Positions 5,878 through 11,508 of a stretch of DNA of 11,508 bases are shown piece after piece (within the stretch, counting starts at the first letter, position 1; the number at the start of each line of letters is the position of its first letter). This DNA comes from an uncultured Clostridia bacterium. GTDB taxonomy: Bacteria; Bacillota; Clostridia; Oscillospirales; Ruminococcaceae. Below the pieces are notes generated by a model. The model was not told where the DNA came from. It did no database searches and saw only the letters and a program-made list of their open reading frames with translations. A program made the position numbers and the translations under genes. The DNA lies in the NCBI GenBank assembly GCA_944388825.1, contig CALXKG010000154.1, positions 1 through 11,508 of the forward strand, given 5' to 3'.

Positions 5878-6215
5878 CCGTCCTTTCCCTCGTCTTCCGC
5901 TTTCCAGAGCGGTTTGAAAAAACAGCTGCGGCTGCCGGTGTGGCAGGCGGGCCCGGTCTGCCGCACCCGGACAAGCAACGTATCGTCGTCGCAGTCGGCG
6001 GTGATGGACACCACCCGCTGGACGTGCCCGCTGGTCGCCCCCTTGTTCCACAGTTCCTGCCGCGACCGGCTCCAGAACCAGGTGTACCCGGTTTCCATCG
6101 TCCGCCTCAGGCTCTCCTCGTTCATATAGGCCAGCATCAGCACTTCCCCGTCCCCGTCGTCGACGACGACGGCGGGGATCAGCGGGGCTTTTTTAAAATA
6201 TGGCGTCAAGTCCAT
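5874..6215 (-). CDS. hisI: Phosphoribosyl-AMP cyclohydrolase
   Basis: HisI opens the adenine ring of phosphoribosyl-AMP, the third step of histidine synthesis. The 113-residue product shows the metal site DCDDD at 74-78 and the closing motif ACHTGSRSCFF at 90-100. Cys75, Cys91 and Cys98 have the 16- and 7-residue spacing of the zinc ligands known for the family, and SGHVQ is at 62-66. GGAGG stands seven bases before the ATG. It follows hisF by 13 bases and overlaps hisE by four. No HisE domain is fused at the C-terminus, which ends in a short charged tail. Confidence 0.96.
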   Translation of the reverse strand: MDLTPYFKKAPLIPAVVVDDGDGEVLMLAYMNEESLRRTMETGYTWFWSRSRQELWNKGATSGHVQRVVSITADCDDDTLLVRVRQTGPACHTGSRSCFFKPLWKAEDEGKDG

Positions 6216-6228
6216 TTGTATGCCTCCA

Positions 6229-6987
6229 TCATAGCCGCACCGGTATCCCGCGGCTCTTTAAGTGTTCCTTGACCGCCCGGATGGTCAGCTCCCCATAGTG
6301 GAAGAGGGAGGCGGCCAGCGCCGCGTCCGCCCCGGTCTTTTCAAACACCTCGGAGAAGTGGTCAAGGCTGCCGCAGCCGCCGGACGCGATGACCGGCACC
6401 CCGACCACGTCGGTGACGGCGTTTAAAAGCGGCAGGTCGAACCCCTTTTTGGTGCCGTCTAAGTCCATCGAGGTGAGGAGGATCTCCCCCGCCCCGAGCG
6501 AGACCGCCTTTTTCGCCCACCAGACCGCGTCGATGCCGGTATCCTCCCGGCCGCCGGCCAGGAAGGCGTGCCAGTTCCCGTCCGGCATCTTTTTGGCGTC
6601 GATCGCGGCGACGACGCACTGGCTCCCGAACTTGTCGGCCGCCTCGGCGATCAGCTCCGGCCGCCGCAGCGCCGCAGAGTTGACGCTCACCTTATCCGCC
6701 CCGGCCCGCAGCATCGCCTGGAAATCGTCGATCGTACGGATGCCGCCGCCGACCGTCAGCGGGACAAACACCTTTTCCGCCGTTTTCCGCACCACCTCCG
6801 CCATCGTCCCCCGGTGCTCGTGGGTGGCGGTGATGTCGAGGAAGACGATCTCGTCCGCCCCCTGGCGGTTGTAGTCCGCGGCGCAGGCCACCGGGTCGCC
6901 GACCTCTTTGATGCCGACGAAGTTGACGCCTTTGACGACCTTCCCGTCCCGGACGTCGAGACAGGGGATGATCCGTTTATCCAGCAT
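6229..6987 (-). CDS. hisF: Imidazole glycerol phosphate synthase, cyclase subunit
   Basis: HisF receives ammonia from HisH and converts PRFAR to imidazole glycerol phosphate and AICAR. The 252-residue beta/alpha barrel has the two catalytic aspartates exactly where expected: Asp11 in CLDVRDG and Asp130 in AAIDAKK. Phosphate-binding loops are also present: VGGGIRT at 79-85, LTSMDLDGTKKG at 171-182 and ASGGCGS at 201-207. Length is typical. Its start overlaps the end of hisA by eleven bases, with AAGGAGG six bases upstream inside hisA, so translation is probably coupled. Barrel-halves homology with HisA is evident. Nothing unusual is seen. Confidence 0.98.
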   Translation of the reverse strand: MLDKRIIPCLDVRDGKVVKGVNFVGIKEVGDPVACAADYNRQGADEIVFLDITATHEHRGTMAEVVRKTAEKVFVPLTVGGGIRTIDDFQAMLRAGADKVSVNSAALRRPELIAEAADKFGSQCVVAAIDAKKMPDGNWHAFLAGGREDTGIDAVWWAKKAVSLGAGEILLTSMDLDGTKKGFDLPLLNAVTDVVGVPVIASGGCGSLDHFSEVFEKTGADAALAASLFHYGELTIRAVKEHLKSRGIPVRL

Positions 6988-7708
6988 AGTCCCCCTCCTT
7001 TGCGATCGCGAGCGCTTCGGGGAGCGAGAGCGTCCCCTGGTAGAGCGCCTTGCCGCAGATGACGCCGTACAGCCCCATCCGTTTCACCGCCCGGATATCG
7101 TCCGGCCCCGAGACGCCGCCGCTGGCGATGATCCGGCAGCGGGTGTTCTGCTGAAGTTCCCGCAGCGGCGCAAGGTTCGGGCCGGAAAGCGTCCCGTCCC
7201 GCGAAATATCGGTGAAGATGATGGTCTTGACCCCCGCCCTTTCCATCTCCCCGGCAAGGTCGAGGAAGTGGACGCGGCTTTGCTCCAGCCAGCCGCCGAC
7301 GGCGACCATCCCGTCCTTCGCGTCGATCCCGACGGCGATCCGCCCGCCGTACTCCTGCGCCGCCCGTTTGACCAGCTCCGGGTCCCGGACGGCGGCGGAA
7401 CCGAGGATGACCCGGGAGATGCCGCCCGAGAGGTAGTATTCGACGGTGTCCAGCGTCCGGATGCCGCCACCCAGCTCGACCTTCAGCCCCGTCTCCCTGG
7501 CGGCCGAAAAGAAAATATCCGCGTTTTGCGGGGAGGCGTCCCTGGCCCCGTCCAAATCGACCATATGGAGCCATTCCGCCCCCGCTGCCTTAAACGCGCG
7601 GGCGGTCAAAATCGGGTCTTCCGCCACCTGATGGGCGGTGGAGAAGTCGCCCTTATAGAGCCGGACGCAGGCCCCGCCCTTGATGTCGATTGCCGGCAGG
7701 ATGATCAT
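6977..7708 (-). CDS. hisA: ProFAR isomerase (1-(5-phosphoribosyl)-5-[(5-phosphoribosylamino)methylideneamino]imidazole-4-carboxamide isomerase)
   Basis: HisA catalyses the Amadori rearrangement of ProFAR to PRFAR, the fourth step of histidine synthesis. The 243-residue barrel begins MIILPAIDIKGG with catalytic Asp8, and has Asp129 in GIDAKDG, ELGGGIRT at 78-85 and TDISRDGTLSGPN at 166-178. Length is normal. GGAGG lies six bases before the ATG, and the start overlaps the hisH stop in an ATGA junction. There is no sign of the bifunctional HisA/TrpF (PriA) type in gene order, but sequence alone does not exclude dual activity. Confidence 0.98.
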   Translation of the reverse strand: MIILPAIDIKGGACVRLYKGDFSTAHQVAEDPILTARAFKAAGAEWLHMVDLDGARDASPQNADIFFSAARETGLKVELGGGIRTLDTVEYYLSGGISRVILGSAAVRDPELVKRAAQEYGGRIAVGIDAKDGMVAVGGWLEQSRVHFLDLAGEMERAGVKTIIFTDISRDGTLSGPNLAPLRELQQNTRCRIIASGGVSGPDDIRAVKRMGLYGVICGKALYQGTLSLPEALAIAKEGDYAG

Positions 7709-8313
7709 ACCGCACCTCCCAGAAGCCCCGCGAAATTCCGCAGGATGGCAAGCCCCGTTTCCCCGCTCTTTTCCGGGTGGAACTGGGCGCCGAACAGATG
7801 CCCCTTCTCCACCAGCGCCGGGACGGCCGCGCCGTAATCCGCATAGGCCGAAACGTTTTCCGGCCGGGTATGGGCCATATACGAATGGACGAAGTAGACG
7901 CTGCTCCCGTCCGGCACCCCTTTCAGCAGCGGGCTGTCCCCGCTTTTGCGCAGGTGGTTCCAGCCCATATGGGGGACTTTATACGGGGTGACGATCGGGT
8001 CGACCGACCCGGGCAGCAGGCCCAGCCCGCCGGTCTCCTGAAACTCGGTCCCCTTTTCAAACAGAAGCTGCATCCCCAGGCAGATGCCGAGAAACGGCTT
8101 TTTGACCGCCTCCCGCCGGATGACCGGGACAAGCCCCGCCTTTTCCAGCATCCCCATCGCGTCGGGGAACGCCCCGACCCCCGGCAGGATCAGGCCGTCC
8201 GCCCGTTCGATCTCCCCGGGGTCGCTGGTCACTTGGTACGGCGCGCCGATGTAGCGCAGGGCGTTGCCGACGCTGAACAGGTTCCCCGCCCCGTAGTCGA
8301 TGATCGCGATCAT
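7705..8313 (-). CDS. hisH: Imidazole glycerol phosphate synthase, glutamine amidotransferase subunit
   Basis: HisH hydrolyses glutamine and feeds ammonia to HisF. The 202-residue class I amidotransferase has its catalytic triad in place: nucleophile Cys78 in LGICLGMQLL, and His179 and Glu181 in QFHPEKSG. The oxyanion-region motif PGVGAF is at 44-49 and PHMGWN at 114-119. The start at 8313 (MIAIIDYGAGN) matches the family start and has AAAGGGGG six bases upstream. The frame extends about 94 codons further upstream only as a shadow of hisB. It is 13 bases after hisB and overlaps hisA by four. Confidence 0.97.
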   Translation of the reverse strand: MIAIIDYGAGNLFSVGNALRYIGAPYQVTSDPGEIERADGLILPGVGAFPDAMGMLEKAGLVPVIRREAVKKPFLGICLGMQLLFEKGTEFQETGGLGLLPGSVDPIVTPYKVPHMGWNHLRKSGDSPLLKGVPDGSSVYFVHSYMAHTRPENVSAYADYGAAVPALVEKGHLFGAQFHPEKSGETGLAILRNFAGLLGGAV

Positions 8314-8326
8314 GTTTTTCCCCCTT

Positions 8327-8902
8327 TCACAAAACGCCTTTGGTGCTGAGCACCGCCCCGTCCCGCGGCCTGACGGCGGCTTTGAGGGCGTGGCCCAGCG
8401 CCTTAAAGAGCGCTTCCAGCTTGTGATGGTCGTTTTTGCCGTAGAGGGCGCGCAGGTGCAGCGTGATCCCGGCGTGCATGGCAAACGCCCGGAAAAACTC
8501 CTCGGCCGCCTGGGTGTCGAACGCCCCGACCGCCGGCGACGCCAGTTCGCACTCCCAGTACAGGAACGGCCGCCCGCTGATATCCAGAGCCGCAAACCCG
8601 AGGGCTTCGTCCATCGGGATATAAAAGCTCCCGTACCGGTCGACCGGGCTTTCGCCCAGCGCCTTTTTCAGCGCGTCCCCCAGCACGATGCCGGCATCCT
8701 CCACCGTATGGTGGCAGTCGACGTCCAGGTCCCCCGCCGCCCGCAGCGTCAGGTCAAACGAAGCGTGCACCGTAAGCGCCGTCAGCATATGGTCAAAAAA
8801 ACCGATCCCGGTCCGGATATCCGCCTGCCCGCTGCCGTCCAGGTTCAGACAGGCGGTGATATCGGTCTCTCTGGTCTTGCGGCAGATGTTTGCAGCCCGC
8901 AT
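8327..8902 (-). CDS. hisB: Imidazoleglycerol-phosphate dehydratase
   Basis: HisB dehydrates imidazole glycerol phosphate to imidazole acetol phosphate using manganese. The 191-residue product is the monofunctional form, with no histidinol-phosphatase domain as in enterobacteria. Metal-binding histidines are visible in GFFDHML (35-41), DCHHTVEDAG (62-71) and GKNDHHKLEALFKALGHAL (155-173), along with RYGSFYIPMDEAL at 89-101 and the terminal STKGVL. The start shares one base with the hisC stop (TGATG), and a GGAG-rich stretch lies just upstream. The histidinol-phosphate phosphatase that must act after HisC is not in the window. Confidence 0.97.
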   Translation of the reverse strand: MRAANICRKTRETDITACLNLDGSGQADIRTGIGFFDHMLTALTVHASFDLTLRAAGDLDVDCHHTVEDAGIVLGDALKKALGESPVDRYGSFYIPMDEALGFAALDISGRPFLYWECELASPAVGAFDTQAAEEFFRAFAMHAGITLHLRALYGKNDHHKLEALFKALGHALKAAVRPRDGAVLSTKGVL

Positions 8903-9966
8903 CAGCCTCTCTCCTCTCCAAGCCAGACGGACAGCCCGTCCAGCAGCTCTCTGTTTTCAGACGCCGTCCCGCCGCTGATCCGCAGGTACCCCGGGAATTT
9001 CCGGACGGCGATCCCCCGTCCGGCCAGGAAAGCGGCGGCCGCCTCCGCCTCCGGGCAGGCGGCAAGGACAAAGTTGGTGACGCTGGGGTAAACCTTCGGC
9101 AGCTTCCCGGGGTATGCCGCCGAGAGGGCCTTCAGCCCCGCTTCCAGCTCCCGCCGGGAGGCGAGGAGCGCCTGGACGCAGTCTTCCAGGTACCCCGGCT
9201 CTTCCAGCACGGCGGCGGCCGCCGCCTGGGACAGCAGCCCGACGTTATAGGGCGATTTGACCGCCTGCAGGGCTCTTGTCAGCGTCCGGTTAGCCGCCGC
9301 GAACCCGACCCGCAGCCCCGCCAGCCCCAGCGCCTTGGAGCAGGTCTTGAGGATGATCAGGTTGTCGTACGCTTCCACTTCCGGCAGCAGGCTTTCGCTC
9401 CAGAAATCCATATACGCCTCGTCCAGCACGACAAGGGCGCCGGTATTCCGCACCAGCCGCCGCACCTCCTCCTTCGGAAGCCCCCGGCCGGTCGGGTTGC
9501 AGGGGTTGGAGAAAACGACCGCCTTTACCCCTTCCGCCCGGATGCGGTCGATCGCCGCGCCGACGTCGATCCGGAAGTCTTCCCCCTTTGGCATCACCAC
9601 CGACGGGTGCTCGGAAAGGAAGCTGTAAAAGGCGTACATCGAAAAGTCGTCCGAAAAGGTCATCACCTTGTCCGATCTCTCCAAAAGGCAGCTGCTGATC
9701 ATCGAGATCAGCTCGTCCGACCCGTCCCCGACGGTCAGAAGCTCCGGCGAAATCCCGTAGACGGCGGCGTATTTCTCCGACAGCTCTTTTGCCAGCGGGT
9801 CGGGATAGCGGTTAAAGGGGAGCGCCGCGACCCTTTCGGCGATCTTCCGCCGGAGCGCGTCCGGCAGCGAAAGGAAGCTCTCGTTGGCGTCCAGGCGGAC
9901 GCGGAAATCCCCTTCCGCCGGGGTATAGGGGGTCAGATCCCGCACCTTTTTCGCGAGGGTATACAA
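8902..9966 (-). CDS. hisC: Histidinol-phosphate aminotransferase
   Basis: HisC is a PLP enzyme that transaminates imidazole acetol phosphate to histidinol phosphate. The 354-residue class I/II aminotransferase shows RLDANESF at 24-31, SNPCNPTG at 153-160 with Asn157, LDEAY at 181-185 with Asp182, and the PLP lysine Lys211 in KTCSKALGLAGLRVG; the last conserved segment is VRKFPGYLRIS. The start is a TTG nine bases after AAGGAG, which itself lies in the last codons of hisD. No upstream start is possible because the hisD stop codon is in the same frame three codons earlier; the next ATG is 88 residues in. The intergenic gap to hisD is only six bases, so translation probably reinitiates from hisD. 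Confidence 0.96.
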   Translation of the reverse strand: MYTLAKKVRDLTPYTPAEGDFRVRLDANESFLSLPDALRRKIAERVAALPFNRYPDPLAKELSEKYAAVYGISPELLTVGDGSDELISMISSCLLERSDKVMTFSDDFSMYAFYSFLSEHPSVVMPKGEDFRIDVGAAIDRIRAEGVKAVVFSNPCNPTGRGLPKEEVRRLVRNTGALVVLDEAYMDFWSESLLPEVEAYDNLIILKTCSKALGLAGLRVGFAAANRTLTRALQAVKSPYNVGLLSQAAAAAVLEEPGYLEDCVQALLASRRELEAGLKALSAAYPGKLPKVYPSVTNFVLAACPEAEAAAAFLAGRGIAVRKFPGYLRISGGTASENRELLDGLSVWLGEERG

Positions 9967-9972
9967 ATCGCC

Positions 9973-11274
9973 TCACTCCTTCCATTTGTCCGGGAACCGG
10001 ACCTTGACGGCCCCGGCGTGGGCGGTCAGCCCCTCCTTTTCGGCGAGGGTGACAATGTCCTCCGCCGCCTCCCGCAGCGCGTCCTTCGTATAGTAGATAA
10101 AGCTGGACTTCTTGACAAAGGTGTCCACCGACAGCGGCGAGAAGAACCGGGCGGTGCCGCTGGTGGGCAGGACGTGGTTGGGCCCGGCGTAGTAGTCGCC
10201 CAGCGGCTCGGGGGAAAAGTGCCCCATAAAGACCGACCCCGCGTTGTCGATCCGCCCGAGGTAGAGGAAGGGGTTGTCCACCGACAGTTCGAGGTGCTCG
10301 GGCGCCACCTGGTTGGCCAGCCGGACGGCGGTGTCCATATCGCCGCAGACGATCACCCCGCCGAAGTTGGTGAGGGACTGGTCGATGATCTCCTTCCGGG
10401 AGAGCCGTTCCATCTGCCGGTACAGCTCCCGCACCGTCCCTTCCGCCAGCTTTTCGCTGGTGGTGATGAGGATAGCGGAGGCAAGGCGGTCGTGTTCCGC
10501 CTGGTTCATCAGGTCGGCGGCGACGTAAACGGGGTCGGCCGACTCGTCCGCCAGCACGAGGATCTCGCTGGGCCCGGCGATCATGTCGATGTCGACGGTG
10601 CCGTAGAGCAGTTTTTTGGCGGTGGCGACGAAGATATTCCCCGGCCCGACGATCTTGTCCACCTGCGGGACAGTCTCGGTGCCGTAGGCCAGCGCCGCGA
10701 CCGCCTGCGCCCCGCCCATCAGAAAGACCCGGTCGACCCCGCAGATGGCGGCGGCGACGAGGATATCGGGGTTGGCGCGGCCGTCCTTTAAGGGCGGGGT
10801 CACCATGACGATCTCCTCCACCCCGGCGATCTTAGCGGGGATGGCGTTCATCAGGACCGACGACGGGTAGGCGGCGGTGCCGCCGGGGACGTACAGCCCG
10901 ACCCGTTTCAGTCCCCGGATCCGCTGGCCGAGGATGACCCCGTCCGGGTGCGGGTCGATAAACGACTCCCGCTTCTGGCGGTTGTGGAAAGCGGCGATAT
11001 TCGCCTGGGCGTTCAGGAGCGCCTCGACAAAGGCGGGGTCGGCGTTTGTCAGCGCGTCGTTGATCGCTTCCCGGTCCACCTCAAAGGCGGGCGGGAGCTG
11101 CCCGTCAAACTTTTCGGTGTAATATTTTACGGCGGCGTCCCCTTCCAGCCGGACCCGTTCGAGGATCCCGGCGACGCTTTCAGTGACTTTTTTGTCGACT
11201 TCGCCCGCCCGGCTGCGGAGGGCGGAGAGCAGCTGCTGTTCGGCGGTGCCGTCGGCTTTGACAATCGGAATCAT
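9973..11274 (-). CDS. hisD: Histidinol dehydrogenase
   Basis: HisD oxidises histidinol to histidine in two NAD-dependent steps, the end of the pathway. The 433-residue product keeps all key residues at positions agreeing with the enterobacterial enzyme: zinc ligands Gln258, His261 (MNQAEHD), Asp360 (LGDYYAGPNHVLPT) and His419 (LTAHAGAV), and the catalytic pair Glu326-His327 (APEHLEL). YVPGGTAAYPSSVLM is at 128-142. The start at 11274 has AGGAAGGA about six bases upstream. It is the first gene of the his cluster seen here; hisG and hisZ, which often precede it in Clostridia, do not lie in the 234 bases upstream. Confidence 0.98.
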   Translation of the reverse strand: MIPIVKADGTAEQQLLSALRSRAGEVDKKVTESVAGILERVRLEGDAAVKYYTEKFDGQLPPAFEVDREAINDALTNADPAFVEALLNAQANIAAFHNRQKRESFIDPHPDGVILGQRIRGLKRVGLYVPGGTAAYPSSVLMNAIPAKIAGVEEIVMVTPPLKDGRANPDILVAAAICGVDRVFLMGGAQAVAALAYGTETVPQVDKIVGPGNIFVATAKKLLYGTVDIDMIAGPSEILVLADESADPVYVAADLMNQAEHDRLASAILITTSEKLAEGTVRELYRQMERLSRKEIIDQSLTNFGGVIVCGDMDTAVRLANQVAPEHLELSVDNPFLYLGRIDNAGSVFMGHFSPEPLGDYYAGPNHVLPTSGTARFFSPLSVDTFVKKSSFIYYTKDALREAAEDIVTLAEKEGLTAHAGAVKVRFPDKWKE

Positions 11275-11318
11275 GGTGGTTCCTTCCTTTCGTACAGGCA
11301 GAGGTAACGTTTTTTATG

Positions 11319-11324
11319 ATTATA
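11319..11324 (-). promoter_or_regulatory. Candidate -10 element of the his operon promoter
   Basis: A perfect TATAAT on the - strand lies about 45 bases before the hisD start, giving a leader of about 38 bases. No credible TTGACA-like box is found 16-18 bases further upstream and no extended -10 TG, so an activator or another start site may be needed. The hexamer lies in the weak outer part of repeat copy B; copy A has AACAAT in the same columns. Confidence 0.4.
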
Positions 11325-11332
11325 GTTTGTGG

Positions 11333-11463
11333 GCTGCGCACCCTTCGTGATAGGTGGTGCAACTGTGGGCAGTTTCGGAAGAACGGAAAGTGATCACGTG
11401 GGAAAGGGCTCTGGCCACTCCACTCCCGCGACCCCATTAAAAAGGGTTCGATCCTAAGCTTTT
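11333..11463. repeat. Dispersed intergenic repeat, copy B
   Basis: Aligns without a gap to 671-801 in the same orientation, about 79% identical by hand count, with weaker similarity over 11308-11471. Its hairpins match those of copy A in position: 11331-11343, 11401-11421 (weaker here, two mismatches on the - strand) and 11429-11450 (CGA/TCG and CCC/GGG around an A-rich loop). It occupies the upstream region of the his operon. No T-box, his leader peptide or other known riboswitch is recognised in it. Confidence 0.85.
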
Positions 11464-11471
11464 TTTCTTCG

Positions 11472-11503
11472 AAAAAAAAAAAAAAAAACGGCTTTCTGCG
11501 CCG
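11472..11503 (-). terminator. Possible terminator of a gene beyond the right edge, with a T17 tract
   Basis: On the - strand CGGC and GCCG pair in a 4-bp stem with a seven-base loop and are followed directly by seventeen T residues (A17 at 11472-11488 on the + strand). The stem is short, so the call rests mainly on the U-tract. If real, an upstream - strand gene ends here and the his operon is transcribed separately. The homopolymer could also contain a length error. Confidence 0.4.
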
Positions 11504-11508
11504 GATTT

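Noticed and set aside
5878..6051. An N-terminally extended HisE starting at 6051
   Set aside because: The extra residues lie out of frame over hisI and lack family character; the ATGA overlap at 5877 is the natural start.
8890..10791. A 633-codon + strand open frame opposite hisC and hisD
   Set aside because: It is an antisense shadow caused by codon bias in high-G+C genes; the opposite strand encodes HisC and HisD with all catalytic residues.
11275..11470. T-box or histidine leader-peptide attenuator before hisD
   Set aside because: A piece reading AGGGTGCGCAGC on the - strand recalls part of a T-box core, but the conserved AGGGTGGNACCGCG sequence is absent, the same place in copy A differs, and no short frame with a run of His codons is present.

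Overview
The window is a compact, G+C-rich bacterial segment given over to amino-acid biosynthesis. Strong Shine-Dalgarno sites, TTG starts, tight gene packing, and a PheB-type ACT gene placed before hom and lysC suggest a high-G+C Clostridia relative (Firmicutes, perhaps an Oscillospirales-type gut anaerobe). That placement is an inference from gene order and style, not from a database match.

Layout. Positions 2-634 hold the 3' part of a + strand tRNA-dihydrouridine synthase (dusB) with its own terminator over the stop codon. Positions 635-912 are intergenic and carry copy A of a repeat plus a bidirectional terminator. Everything else is on the - strand. Positions 913-3890 form a promoter-led operon, transcribed ACT-domain protein (pheB family) - hom - lysC, for the aspartate-family pathway; lysC carries a second ribosome-binding site inside it, predicted to make a separate regulatory beta subunit. 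Positions 4112-5416 encode a sodium:alanine-type symporter followed by a long hairpin terminator. Positions 5542-11274 form a nearly gapless histidine operon, transcribed hisD-C-B-H-A-F-I-E. It covers the later steps plus PRPP-ATP hydrolysis, but hisG and hisZ, which supply the first step, are absent from the window. Positions 11275-11508 hold the his upstream region, with copy B of the repeat, a T17 tract on the - strand and a possible terminator of whatever lies beyond.

The coding content is ordinary primary metabolism. I do not see a defence system, mobile element, CRISPR array or biosynthetic novelty. The most interesting signals are non-coding or translational: a pair of about 131-nt repeats 10.7 kb apart with two paired compensatory changes and wobble pairs that favour a - strand RNA; the internal lysC start; a hisD/hisC junction in one reading frame divided by a single TGA; and a 57-nt inverted repeat between the his genes and the symporter.
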